A stretch of 64,000 bases of DNA from Patulibacter minatonensis DSM 18081 (GCF_000519325.1 NZ_KI912613.1:278864-342863); one strand, 5' to 3'; positions 15,275-23,803 are shown, counted from the stretch's first letter. Notes: generated by a model not told the origin, from the sequence alone. Translations and numbers: made by a program.

Positions 15275-17485
15275 GTGCCCCTCATCGGCATGAGAGCCGT
15301 GAACGAGACGACCGACGCCGACGGCGTGTTCGTCCGACTGTCGTTGATGACCCTGCTGTTCGGGCCCAACGACGCCGGGAAATCGCGGCTGCTGCGCAGC
15401 TTCGGCGCGGGATTCCAACGGCCGTCCGAGACTCCTCGTCGGGCACGACTGGAGACGCTGTACGTCGAACTGACCTCGTCCCAGATCGAATCGCTGCAGC
15501 AACGCTGTCACGTCGACGCCGCCGAGGGACACCCCGTGACATCGGCGCTCCGTCTCGGCGGCAACGTCCTGGTGGAACCCGACACCGGACCACTCCGGTC
15601 GTTCAGCAGGCAGGGCCACGGCAGGCGCGGCGAGCTTGCGTGGGTCGGGTGGGCCCGCGAGGTCGGCGGGCTCCAGGATCGCGGGTGGGACGCCACGTTC
15701 GACGTCCTCTCGCAGTCGCGGACCGTCGCGCTCACCGCGGCGGAGTACTCCGAGGACGGTGACGACGAACCCATGCTCGGGGTCGACATCTCGTGGTGCC
15801 TCCCGGCCGACAGCGCGTTCGAGGTCCTCGCGCACGCGAACTCCGCGCTCCATGGCGACCGTCCCCTCGTGGACGGCGAGCCGGTCCCGATGTTGACCAT
15901 CAACCTCGAGCCCTTCACCCCGGACGGGCTCTTCGAGACGATCCGACTGCCGCAGAGCCTCGATGGGCAGATGCCGTGGAGCGACACCGCGAGGCAGGTC
16001 GACCGGCTCGCGGAGGCCATCGCGGACGCGACGATCTGGCGCCGGTTCTCCGACGACGCGGAGTACGAGGACGACGACGACGAATGGCGACGCGTCCGGG
16101 CCGTCTCGACTCCCGCCGCGCACGCCGTCGCGGGGGGTCTCATCGAATCAGCGCTCCCGTCCTTCGTCTCGGAGCGCTACCGCGTGGTGTCCGTCCCGGC
16201 CGGGGAGGACGCGTGGCATCTCGACCTGATGGATCGCGACAGCGGGCGGTCGTTCGCTTCCAAGGACGTCGCCGAGGGGTACCGCAACTGGGTCCGCCTC
16301 TCGACGGACGTCGCCTCGCGCCAGATGTGGAAGGTCGTCGAGCTCGCCGAGAGCGTGCGGGATGACCCGGACGAGCACGACGAAGGTGCGTGGTACCGCC
16401 GGATCGCGGCCTTGGCCGACTCCGACCCCGAGCGGTCCGTGGAGCACGTCACCGCGTTGACCGAGACGTGGGACGCGATCCGGGACGGCGACGGTGTCGG
16501 CCACGGGCCACTGAGCGACGAGCTCTCTCTCGGGGCCGTCCTCGGCGGGACGCGCCCTCTCGTCTATCTCCTGGACGAACCGGAGCGGAACCTCCATCCC
16601 CAGCTCCAGCGGGACGTCGCCGAGTGGCTGGGCCGGACCATCGCCGACCTCGGCGCGCAAGCGGTGCTCGCGACCCACTCGACGACGTTCCTCGAGCTCG
16701 ACCCGTCGATCGCCACGTTCAACCGCGTCTCGCGCCCGCGCGGCGAGCCGAGCCGCGTCACGTCGTTCGCCCCGACCTCGCTGTCGCGGTCGGACGACCT
16801 CGCACGAGAGATGGGGCTCACCCGGGGCGAGCTCCTGACGTTGCAGCGCGGCTTCATCCTGGTCGAGGGACCGACCGACGTCGCGTTCCTCCAGGGATAC
16901 GCCGGACCGCGGCTGCGCCGGCTCGGACTCGTCGTCGTGGCGATGCACGGCGGTGCGAAGGCGAAGCACGCACCGAACGCGCTGCTGCAGGGAGCGCTCG
17001 CGTTCACGGACGCACCGGTCGTGCTGCTGCTCGACGGGTTCGACACCGAGCTCCTGCAGGGCCGCGACGGATCGCGGGCCGCCGGCGTCGACGGCGGGGA
17101 TCAGCGGTCGCGGCCGGCAGAGCTGACGTGGGCGGAGCAGGCCCTGAGGACCGCACGCGAGGCCGGTGTCCGGCTCGAGGCCCGCGGGATCGGGGTGAAG
17201 GACATCTTCCACCTCACCGACGACGACACCGTTCGCGCGCTCCGGACCGGGAAGGCGACCGCGAGGACGAAGCGGTTCCCCGGGCACGAGGAGGCGATGC
17301 GACTGGCCGACGACCGCGGGGTGCCGTGGAAGGCGCTGTACCGGGACCGGTGGGGCATCGACACCTACGACGAAGCGATCTTCGAGCAGGCGGGGTTCGC
17401 GATGAGCAAGGGCGCCGACGCGGTACGACCCCTGGAGGACGTGATCGCGCACTTCACCGCCGCCGCGGCCCGCGGTCCGCGGTGA
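15275..17485 (+). CDS. AAA ATPase with C-terminal TOPRIM domain (OLD-like)
   Basis: 736 residues, cytosolic. An SMC/RecF-type ATPase leads: Walker A GPNDAGKS at residues 30-37, and Walker B LVYLLDEPERNLHPQLQ with the downstream VLATHSTTFLEL His-loop at about 427-470. A TOPRIM domain follows: Glu in FILVEGPTDVAFLQGY near 530 and the Asp pair in VVLLLDGFDTELL near 585, the metal-binding acidic residues of OLD-type nucleases. The middle (250-420) is poorly conserved. OLD proteins are ATP-driven nucleases, several of them anti-phage. GTG 15275 is fixed by AAGGAG 5-6 nt upstream. No partner gene (helicase, retron, toxin) is adjacent, so it would act alone. Confidence 0.88.
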   Translation: MPLIGMRAVNETTDADGVFVRLSLMTLLFGPNDAGKSRLLRSFGAGFQRPSETPRRARLETLYVELTSSQIESLQQRCHVDAAEGHPVTSALRLGGNVLVEPDTGPLRSFSRQGHGRRGELAWVGWAREVGGLQDRGWDATFDVLSQSRTVALTAAEYSEDGDDEPMLGVDISWCLPADSAFEVLAHANSALHGDRPLVDGEPVPMLTINLEPFTPDGLFETIRLPQSLDGQMPWSDTARQVDRLAEAIADATIWRRFSDDAEYEDDDDEWRRVRAVSTPAAHAVAGGLIESALPSFVSERYRVVSVPAGEDAWHLDLMDRDSGRSFASKDVAEGYRNWVRLSTDVASRQMWKVVELAESVRDDPDEHDEGAWYRRIAALADSDPERSVEHVTALTETWDAIRDGDGVGHGPLSDELSLGAVLGGTRPLVYLLDEPERNLHPQLQRDVAEWLGRTIADLGAQAVLATHSTTFLELDPSIATFNRVSRPRGEPSRVTSFAPTSLSRSDDLAREMGLTRGELLTLQRGFILVEGPTDVAFLQGYAGPRLRRLGLVVVAMHGGAKAKHAPNALLQGALAFTDAPVVLLLDGFDTELLQGRDGSRAAGVDGGDQRSRPAELTWAEQALRTAREAGVRLEARGIGVKDIFHLTDDDTVRALRTGKATARTKRFPGHEEAMRLADDRGVPWKALYRDRWGIDTYDEAIFEQAGFAMSKGADAVRPLEDVIAHFTAAAARGPR

Positions 17486-17505
17486 CGGTCCTGGACGTGA
17501 CCGTC
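17484..17505. terminator. Hairpin between convergent genes
   Basis: GACGGTC (17484-17490), 8-nt loop, GACCGTC (17499-17505). The left arm overlaps the stop codon of the ATPase gene; the hairpin lies before the convergent stop at 17520. Confidence 0.55.
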
Positions 17506-17519
17506 GTGCGGCGCGTGCT

Positions 17520-17900
17520 TCACCGCCGCAGCTTCGCGGCGTCCTCGATGCAGAGGACGCTCTCGGGCATCGCTGCCAGGCGGCGGGGTGCGATCGGCTC
17601 GCCGCACGCGTCGCAGCGCCCGTAGGTGCCCTCGTCGAGCTTCTCCAGCGCGCGGGCGACCCGGGCCTCCTCGTGCTCGAGCGATGCGCCGACGCCGACC
17701 TCGGTCAGGCGACCGACGGCCTCGATCGTGCCGTCGCCGATGCGCTTGCCGAACCCGAGGGCCGAGCCGCGCTCGGGCGCCTCCGCCATGGTCCCGATGC
17801 GCGAACGCAGCTCCTCGTCCCGTGCCTGCAGGGCACGCCGGATCGCGTCGAGGTCCGGGCCGGCGATCGGCGTGGCGGCAGCGGTGCGGCGGGGGACCAT
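17520..17900 (-). CDS. TraR/DksA-type zinc-finger protein with one Cys replaced
   Basis: 126 residues, cytosolic. An N-terminal helical region (DLDAIRRALQARDEELRSRIG ... EARVARALEKLDEGTYG) is followed by the DksA/TraR C4 finger. Cys96, Cys99 and Cys117 are present, but the fourth position is Asp120 (CIED rather than CxxC). Such proteins bind the RNA polymerase secondary channel or related partners and tune transcription under starvation. The Cys-to-Asp change may still bind zinc or make a metal-free finger. The ATG at 17900 has no Shine-Dalgarno. A GGGTAGCAA sequence lies 10-15 nt upstream, so expression may be leaderless. Confidence 0.88.
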   Translation of the reverse strand: MVPRRTAAATPIAGPDLDAIRRALQARDEELRSRIGTMAEAPERGSALGFGKRIGDGTIEAVGRLTEVGVGASLEHEEARVARALEKLDEGTYGRCDACGEPIAPRRLAAMPESVLCIEDAAKLRR

Positions 17901-17909
17901 CCAGGGTTG

Positions 17910-17934
17910 CTACCCGGCGACGCCACGACGACAC
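17910..17934 (-). promoter_or_regulatory. Promoter candidate GTGT-N15-GGGTAG
   Basis: On the minus strand GTGT (17934-17931), 15 nt, then GGGTAG (17915-17910), ending 9 nt before the ATG of the DksA-like gene. It resembles a SigB/SigF-type promoter; TAGCAA could also be a general -10. Confidence 0.35.
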
Positions 17935-18043
17935 CCGGCGGCGCGCACGGCGCGCCGTCGCCCCGGGTCCGGCGGCCACCTGTTCACGACGACACACCCG
18001 GGCGCCGGGGCCGACCGGGGAGCCGAGCGGCCGGGCGCCGGTC

Positions 18044-19294
18044 CTACGGGAACGCCTTGATCGGGCCCTCGACGCCCTGGACCGTGCGCTCCTGGCGCGG
18101 CGGCTCGGGCGGCGCGACGTACGGGCCGGGTTTCGGCGTCTCGCCGCCGCCCGGGAACGCGAGGCGCAGGATCGTGCGCTGCACCATCAGCCACTGCTGC
18201 CAGAACGGGCCCGTGTTGTACGGCAGCCCGTACTCCTCGCAGAGGGCCTTCACCTTCGGCGCGATCTCCTTGTAGCGGGAGCTCGGCATGTCCGGGAAGA
18301 GGTGGTGCTCGACCTGGTAGCTCAGGTTGCCGCTCATCAGGTGGAACGTGTCGTTCCCCTCGATGTTCGCGGCGCCCAGGAGCTGCCGGACGTACCAGCC
18401 GCCGCGGGTCTCGTCGGCGACCTCCTCCTCGGTGAACGTGTACGCCTGGTCCGGGAAGTGGCCGCAGAAGATGATCGCGTTGGACCAGATGTTGCGGACG
18501 ATGTTGGCGGTGAAGTTCGCCTTCAGCGTCTTCTTCCAGTGCTTGCCCGAGAGCGCCGGGAACAGCACGTAGTCCTTGAGCACCTGGCGGCCGGCCTTGC
18601 GGCCGATGCCCTTGAGGTCGGCCATGATGGCCTTCTTGGACTTCTTGCCCTTCTTGATGGCCTCGAGGTCCATGTCGTGGATCGCGACGCCCCACTCGAA
18701 GAAGAGCATCACGAGCACGTTGATGAACGGCTGGGCGAGGAACTCGGGCGACCACTTCTGCTTCGGGTCCACGCGCATGAACTCGTAGCCGACGTCCTTG
18801 TCGAGCCCGATGATGTTCGTGTACGTGTGGTGCACGTAGTTGTGGGAGTGCTTCCACGACGCGGCGGTCGAGGCGGTGTCCCAGTCCCACGTCGAGCTGT
18901 GGATCTGCGGGTCGTTCATCCAGTCCCACTGACCGTGCAGGACGTTGTGGCCGATCTCCATGTTCTCGAGGATCTTCGCCGTCGAGAGCCCCGCGGTCCC
19001 GAGCAGCCAGGCCGGCGGGTAGCGCGAGGCCATCAGCACGATCCGGGAGAGGGCGGTGAGTCGGCGATGGAACTCGATGATCGAGCGGATGTACTGCGCG
19101 TCGCGCTCGCCGAGGTCGGCCTTGACCTCGTCGTGGATCTTCTGGAACCGCTCGCCGATCTCCTCGATCTCCTCCGAGGACAGGCGGAACAGCGGGTTGA
19201 ACGCGTTCGGGTCCCCGTCGCGGCGGGACGCTCCGCCGTGGGAGCCGTCGTTCGTGCCGGGGATGGTGGCGGTGCTCGGTCCGGTGGGGGTCAT
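18044..19294 (-). CDS. Membrane fatty acid (acyl-CoA) desaturase
   Basis: 416 residues. Integral membrane di-iron desaturase with three His boxes: HNVLHGQWDW (about 116), HSHNYVHHTY (about 149) and QVEHHLFPDMP near 328. Hydrophobic segments around IVLMASRYPPAWLLGTAGL and FINVLVMLFFEWGVAI cross the membrane. It most resembles the mycobacterial DesA3/linoleoyl-CoA-desaturase-type enzymes that insert a double bond into stearoyl-CoA. Its electron donor is probably the reductase encoded just upstream in transcription order, 196 bp away on the same strand. The Pro-rich C-terminus is cytosolic. ATG 19294 gives a Gly/Ser-rich leader before the first conserved block. Confidence 0.93.
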   Translation of the reverse strand: MTPTGPSTATIPGTNDGSHGGASRRDGDPNAFNPLFRLSSEEIEEIGERFQKIHDEVKADLGERDAQYIRSIIEFHRRLTALSRIVLMASRYPPAWLLGTAGLSTAKILENMEIGHNVLHGQWDWMNDPQIHSSTWDWDTASTAASWKHSHNYVHHTYTNIIGLDKDVGYEFMRVDPKQKWSPEFLAQPFINVLVMLFFEWGVAIHDMDLEAIKKGKKSKKAIMADLKGIGRKAGRQVLKDYVLFPALSGKHWKKTLKANFTANIVRNIWSNAIIFCGHFPDQAYTFTEEEVADETRGGWYVRQLLGAANIEGNDTFHLMSGNLSYQVEHHLFPDMPSSRYKEIAPKVKALCEEYGLPYNTGPFWQQWLMVQRTILRLAFPGGGETPKPGPYVAPPEPPRQERTVQGVEGPIKAFP

Positions 19295-19340
19295 GCGTTC
19301 TGTCCTGTTCCTCGGGTGGCGTGGAGCCTGGAAGGGGAAG

Positions 19341-19354
19341 GGCCCCGCGGGGCC
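19341..19354. repeat. 14-bp perfect palindrome GGCCCCGCGGGGCC
   Basis: Lies in the gap between the reductase gene and the desaturase gene, flanked by direct repeats of CCTGGAAGG-like sequence. It may be an operator or a structural element. Confidence 0.4.
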
Positions 19355-19490
19355 TGGAAGGTGGGTGTCCCGCGATGACGGACCTGGGAGGCGCCGTCGC
19401 GGTCGGTCGGCCTGCGGGTGCCCGGAACCCCGTCGTCGTCCGATGCGGTCCGGATACGAGAGGTGGAGGGCGGGGCTCGCACCGTTGTTC

Positions 19491-20591
19491 TCAGAGCTCG
19501 ATGACGACGTGGCCCTCGGGGGCGTTGACGCAGGTGCGGACGGTCTCGCCCTGCTCGCCGTGGACCTCGCCGGAGCGCAGGTCGCGGACCTGCCCCTCGC
19601 GGAGCACGCCGACGCACGTGTGGCAGATGCCCATCCGGCAGCCGTAGGGCAGGGTGGCGCCGGCCTCCTCGCCGCCGACCAGGATGGAGATGCCCTGCTC
19701 GCAGGTCGCCTCCTTGTCGGTGACGACGAAGGAGACGGTGCCGCCGGAGCCGACCTCGGCGTCGCCGGTGCCGATGACCGGCTGGAAGCGCTCGGTCTGC
19801 AGCTGGTCGGCGATGCCCTCGGCCTCCCAGTGCTCGGTGAACGCGTCGATCATCTCGCGCGGGCCGGAGAGGCAGGCGGAGCGCTCGCGCCAGTCGGGGC
19901 AGAGGTCGTCGAGGTTCTCGGTGGTCAGCCGGCCGTCGTCGGCGCTGAGCTGCTCGTGGAGCTTGTAGCCATCGTTCTCGGCGGCGAGCTCGCGGAGCGG
20001 CGCGCCGAAGATGAAGCCCTCGGCGGTGCGGGTGCCGTGGAGGTGGACGACGTCGTCGAGGCGGCCGCGGCGCTGGAGCTCGCGGAGCATGCTCCAGATC
20101 GGCGTGATGCCGCTGCCGGCGCTGATCATCAGGAGCTTCTCGGGCAGCGGGTCCGGCAGCGCGAACTCGCCCTCGACGTTGCCGAGGAAGACGGACGTCC
20201 CGGGACCGCAGACCTCGGTGAACCAGGGCGACATCTTGCCGCCCTCGACGGTCTTGATGGTCACCGAGACGAGACCCCGGGGGTGGTCGGGGTCGGACGT
20301 CAGCGAGTACGCGCGCCAGTGGCGGATGCCGTCGATCTCGGCGCCGATGCGGAGGTACTGCCCGGGGCGGTGCCCGGGCCACGGGTGGTCGGGACGGACG
20401 ACGACCGTCGCGGCCTCGTCGGTCTCGGACTTCACGCGGAGCACGGTGCCCGTGGCCTCGCGCGTCGACCAACGGGGGTCGAGCAGCGCGAAGTAGTCGT
20501 CGGGCAGCAACGGCGTGGTCATCGCCCCAGCCGCCTGGAGGGCCTTCCGACGCCAGCGCGAGACCCGCGGAGCTGCTGCTTTCTCAACCAT
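19491..20591 (-). CDS. Flavin/2Fe-2S ferredoxin-type reductase for the desaturase
   Basis: 366 residues, cytosolic face. Order of domains: N-terminal region, FAD-binding beta barrel with RAYSLTSDPD (about 90-97), NAD(P)-binding domain with MISAGSGITPIWSML (about 155-170) and LSGPREMI, then a plant-type 2Fe-2S domain with CRMGICHTC and a distal Cys in VRTCVNAPEG. This layout (FAD, NAD(P), ferredoxin) matches the Rv3230c-type reductase that feeds electrons to DesA3. It lies directly upstream of the desaturase on the same strand. The ATG at 20591 opens a basic stretch (RVSRWRRKALQAAG). Two dyads upstream are probable operators. Confidence 0.93.
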   Translation of the reverse strand: MVEKAAAPRVSRWRRKALQAAGAMTTPLLPDDYFALLDPRWSTREATGTVLRVKSETDEAATVVVRPDHPWPGHRPGQYLRIGAEIDGIRHWRAYSLTSDPDHPRGLVSVTIKTVEGGKMSPWFTEVCGPGTSVFLGNVEGEFALPDPLPEKLLMISAGSGITPIWSMLRELQRRGRLDDVVHLHGTRTAEGFIFGAPLRELAAENDGYKLHEQLSADDGRLTTENLDDLCPDWRERSACLSGPREMIDAFTEHWEAEGIADQLQTERFQPVIGTGDAEVGSGGTVSFVVTDKEATCEQGISILVGGEEAGATLPYGCRMGICHTCVGVLREGQVRDLRSGEVHGEQGETVRTCVNAPEGHVVIEL

Positions 20592-20605
20592 GGTGTGACG
20601 ACCCT

Positions 20606-20658
20606 ACCCTCGGTCGGGACGCCCTACGCGCCCCGAGGGTCGAAACGTACGGGTTTCG
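20606..20658 (-). promoter_or_regulatory. Paired dyads upstream of the desaturase reductase
   Basis: Two adjacent inverted repeats: ACCCTCGG (20606-20613) with CCGAGGGT (20633-20640), and immediately next CGAAAC (20641-20646) with GTTTCG (20653-20658). They sit 15-67 bp before the reductase start. A fatty-acid-sensing repressor (TetR type, as in DesT systems) is a natural candidate, but no regulator is encoded next to it. Confidence 0.5.
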
Positions 20659-20805
20659 GTGCACAGTCGTCAAGTGAACTCGGATCCGCGTCCGGAACGC
20701 AACCGGTCCGCCACCCGGCCGACACCTCCTGACGGCCGCCGCGGGAACCTCCGGACGCCCGTGCCGGACGCATCGTCCGCGGCCCGCGAGCCTCCACCGC
20801 CGCCC

Positions 20806-21906
20806 TCAGACGCGCCGCGCGCGCTCGCAGCCGCGAACGTGCGCGAGCAGCTCGGGGGCGTCGCCGAGGTCCGCCCCGGCGCCGTCCCCGGCGACCTCGA
20901 GCTCGAGGACCCTCCCCTTCTTCCGCGCGCGCCAGAGCCCCGCGATCGCGCCGTCCCGCAGCACGACGCCGGGACGGCCGACGGCCGGGAAGAGCGCCTT
21001 GCGCTGCGCCGTGTCCGGCACCAGCGTCTCGCGGTCGGGCTGGGCGACGTACGGGTCGTGCCCGTGCAGCAGGTGGACGCCCGAGGCGGCGGGCGGGTCC
21101 GCGAGCCGGTCCTCGTCGGCGACGAGGATCCAGCGCTTCGCGCCCTCCAGGCGGACCGCGCGGAGCTCGTCCTCGATCCCTCGGAACAGCGTCTTCGCGT
21201 ACGCGGGGGACGTCTGCGCCCAGGACGCGAGCTGGCTGTGCGTCCCGGGGCCGTAGGTGCGGAGGAAGCGCCGGACGAGCTCGGCGCGTGCGGCGGGCAG
21301 GTCGGCCGCCGGCGTCGCGCCGTCCGCAGCGCCGTGGCCGGCGAGCGCCCAGACGGCCTTCTCCGGCATCTCGGTCACGCCGAGCGGGCCGAGGGCGCGC
21401 CAGATCGCGGGACGGACGTGGTGGCTCTGGCAGCCACGGCACCACGGCAGCAGGCTCTCGGGGAGCCGCTCGCGGAGCGCCTGGTGGAACGCGTCGCGGT
21501 CCAGCGGGCCGCCGGCCAGGCCGTCGCGGGCGGCGGTGGCGACGAGGTCCAGGGCCTCGGGGACCTCGTGGCCGGCGTCGGCGAGCCCCTTGGCCACGGC
21601 GGAGCCGATCAGTCCGCTGAGGTCCTCGTCCTCCTCGGGGACGAGCGCGGTCGTGAAGACCGCGAGGTCGGCACGCGGCACGACGTACGGCGAGCCGCGC
21701 ATCGCGTTGACGGTGACGAGGTCGTCCCACACGGGGGCGTCGTCCTCCACCGCCCCCGCCCGGGCGTGCAGCGCGACCCGCGCGTGGCCCGGCGGGAACT
21801 CCTGCAGGCCGCACGCGGCGACGGCGGTCAGCGGGTCGACCGGGGCGTCCAGGTGGTGCCCGGCGACACGGAACGCGAGCGCCTGCTCGCGGGAGACCTC
21901 GAGCAT
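20806..21906 (-). CDS. Winged-helix DNA-binding protein (AlkZ/YcaQ family)
   Basis: 366 residues, cytosolic. It fits the HTH_42 (AlkZ-like) family: N-terminus MLEVSREQALAFRVAGHHLD, central SGLIGSAVAKGLADAGHEV winged-helix-like block, YGPGTHSQLASWAQTSPAYAKTLF, then the family C-terminus DPYVAQPDRETLVPD ... LFPAVGRPGVVLRDGAIAGLWR. Known members are DNA glycosylases that unhook crosslinks or remove bulky alkyl adducts; I cannot confirm a catalytic Gln motif here. ATG 21906 starts 2 nt after the stop of the WYL regulator, with GAGGAGG inside that gene's last codons as ribosome site. The two are therefore translationally coupled. Confidence 0.85.
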   Translation of the reverse strand: MLEVSREQALAFRVAGHHLDAPVDPLTAVAACGLQEFPPGHARVALHARAGAVEDDAPVWDDLVTVNAMRGSPYVVPRADLAVFTTALVPEEDEDLSGLIGSAVAKGLADAGHEVPEALDLVATAARDGLAGGPLDRDAFHQALRERLPESLLPWCRGCQSHHVRPAIWRALGPLGVTEMPEKAVWALAGHGAADGATPAADLPAARAELVRRFLRTYGPGTHSQLASWAQTSPAYAKTLFRGIEDELRAVRLEGAKRWILVADEDRLADPPAASGVHLLHGHDPYVAQPDRETLVPDTAQRKALFPAVGRPGVVLRDGAIAGLWRARKKGRVLELEVAGDGAGADLGDAPELLAHVRGCERARRV

Positions 21907-21908
21907 GC

Positions 21909-22892
21909 TCACCCCTCCTCGCCGGGGGCCTCGTCGACGATGCCGGCGCGGGCGAACCGGGCGCCGAGCGTCCGGACCTCCTCCGCGAACTCGGGTGGCC
22001 CGAGGACCGTGAAGTCGACGCCGATCGACGCGACGTGCACCGCCAGGCCGCCCATCCAGCCGGCGCCGACCTCGAGCAGGCAGCAGTCCTCGTCGATCTC
22101 CGTGATCGTGCCGAACCAGGGCGGCACCTTGCCCTCGAGCGCCGACTTCGGCGCGTGCAGCCGGACGCGCGCCCGGTAGCGGCTGCGGGTGGCGGAGACC
22201 TGGCGCAGGACGTAGGCCGCGAGGTCGTGGTCGGGCGGGTCGCGTCGCGTGCACCGGCGTCCGAGGCTGAGCTTCGACGTGATCCGGTCGACGCGGAACG
22301 TGCGCCAGTCCTCCCGGGTCTGGTCCCACGCGACGAGGTACCAGCGCCCGTGCAGGTGGACCATCCGGTGGGGCTCGACGAGCCGGCGGCTCTTCGTGCC
22401 GTCGTGCGTGCCGTACCCGAAGCGCAGCTGGACGCGGTCGCGACAGGCACCCGCGATCGTCGACAGAGCCTCGGCGTCGACCTCCGGCCCGAAGCCCGGG
22501 ACCGGCACCGTGAACTGGTGCACCGCCCCGACCCGGCGGCGCAGCGCGGGCGGGAGCACCTGGTCGAGCTTCGCCAGCGCGCGCAGCGACGACTCCTCGA
22601 TCCCGCCGACGCTCGACCCGCTCGCGGCCGTCCGCAGGCCGACCGCCACGGCGACGGCCTCGTCGTCGTCGAGCAGGAGCGGCGGGAGCTCGCTGCCCGC
22701 GCCGAGCCGGTAGCCGCCCGCGACGCCGGGCGCCGCGTTGACCGGGTAGCCGAGCGAGCGCAGCTTGTCGACGTCGCGCCGGACGGTGCGCGGCGTGATC
22801 TCGAGCTCGTCGGCCAGCTGCGTGCCCGTCCAGTCGCGGTGCATCTGCAGCAGCGACAGCAGGCGGAGCAGCCGGGCCGAGGTCTCGAGCAT
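21909..22892 (-). CDS. WYL-domain transcriptional regulator (YafY type)
   Basis: 327 residues. N-terminal DeoR-like helix-turn-helix (LLSLLQMHRDWTGTQLADELEITPRTVRRDVDKLRSLGYPV, residues 10-52), a central WYL ligand-binding domain (VEPHRMVHLHGRWYLVAWDQTREDWRTFRVDRI, about 178-215) and the C-terminal WCX extension. WYL regulators sense nucleic acids or nucleotides and often control DNA repair or defence genes. It is first in a two-gene operon with the AlkZ-type protein, which fits a DNA-damage-responsive repair unit (inference). Start ATG 22892 is set by the HTH. No clear Shine-Dalgarno is visible. Confidence 0.92.
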   Translation of the reverse strand: MLETSARLLRLLSLLQMHRDWTGTQLADELEITPRTVRRDVDKLRSLGYPVNAAPGVAGGYRLGAGSELPPLLLDDDEAVAVAVGLRTAASGSSVGGIEESSLRALAKLDQVLPPALRRRVGAVHQFTVPVPGFGPEVDAEALSTIAGACRDRVQLRFGYGTHDGTKSRRLVEPHRMVHLHGRWYLVAWDQTREDWRTFRVDRITSKLSLGRRCTRRDPPDHDLAAYVLRQVSATRSRYRARVRLHAPKSALEGKVPPWFGTITEIDEDCCLLEVGAGWMGGLAVHVASIGVDFTVLGPPEFAEEVRTLGARFARAGIVDEAPGEEG

Positions 22893-23043
22893 GGGCGGAG
22901 TCTCGCGAGCAACGCGGACGGGATCGGTCCGCGATGAGCCGCGCGGCCGCCTGCGCGCCCGAGGGTCCGGCGACCGGCCGCCCGCCGTCGGTCGATCGCG
23001 TGAGACGACGTACGCCCGCGCCTCGGGCGCCCGCACCGCGTCG

Positions 23044-23049
23044 TACCCT
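23044..23049 (+). promoter_or_regulatory. -10 box TACCCT, leaderless type
   Basis: TACCCT ends 8 nt before the ATG at 23058 with no Shine-Dalgarno in between. Confidence 0.45.
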
Positions 23050-23057
23050 TCCCGGCG

Positions 23058-23789
23058 ATGGCGCTCGAGGACCTGGCCCCCTTCCCCACCGTCGGCCGCG
23101 TCCACGAGCTGGCGCAGCGGGTGGGGCCGGCGTCGACGACGATCGCCGGGCGGGCGCGCCTGGACGCGATCGCGGACTGGCTCCAGCAGGTCGCCTACGA
23201 CGACGTCGTGGCCGCGGGCATCGCGCAGGAGGTCGTCTGGGTGCTCCGGCGCAACCAGATCCGGGTGGAGCGGTTCCCGGTCTTCGGCGAGCTCCTGAGG
23301 ATGCGCACCGCGTGCAGCGGCCTCGGCCCCCTGGTCTCCGAGCGGCGGACGACGATCACGGGCGACGCCGGCGGGCGGATCGAGGCCGCGGCGATCTGGG
23401 TCCCGCTGCACCCCGGCACCCTGCTGCCGCACCGGTCGCCGGCGTTCCTCGAGGTCTTTGGCCCGTCCGCCGCGGGCCGACGGGTCCGCGCGCGGCTGCG
23501 GCACCCCGCACCGCCGGCCGACGCCCCCGCGGTCCCGTGGTCGTTCGTGTCCGCGGACCTCGACGTCGCCGGGCACGTGAACAACGCGGCGACCTGGCGC
23601 CCCCTGGAGGAGGAGCTCACCGCGCTCCCCGCCGACGCCCCGCTCGGCGTCGATCTCGAGCACCACGAGCCGGCGTTCGCGGGCCCGGTCCGGGTCGTCG
23701 CCGACGGCGTCTCGCGCTGGGTCACCACGGCGGACGGGCGGGCGCTGGTGTCGGCGGTCTTCGACCGGGAGCCGGGCGTCGACGCCTGA
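23058..23789 (+). CDS. Acyl-ACP thioesterase-like hotdog protein
   Basis: 243 residues, cytosolic. Two hotdog halves can be seen. The first ends in the strand-rich region RFPVFGELLRMRTACSGLGPLVSERRTTITG. The second begins with SFVSADLDVAGHVNNAATWRPLEEEL, where DxxxHVNN is the signature of 4-hydroxybenzoyl-CoA/acyl-ACP thioesterases (Asp, His and Asn near residues 173-179). It probably releases fatty acids from ACP or CoA. The lipid genes at 18-20 kb make this plausible, though it is separately transcribed. ATG 23058 follows TACCCT by 8 nt. Confidence 0.82.
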   Translation: MALEDLAPFPTVGRVHELAQRVGPASTTIAGRARLDAIADWLQQVAYDDVVAAGIAQEVVWVLRRNQIRVERFPVFGELLRMRTACSGLGPLVSERRTTITGDAGGRIEAAAIWVPLHPGTLLPHRSPAFLEVFGPSAAGRRVRARLRHPAPPADAPAVPWSFVSADLDVAGHVNNAATWRPLEEELTALPADAPLGVDLEHHEPAFAGPVRVVADGVSRWVTTADGRALVSAVFDREPGVDA

Positions 23790-23803
23790 CCGGAGGCCCG
23801 GTC

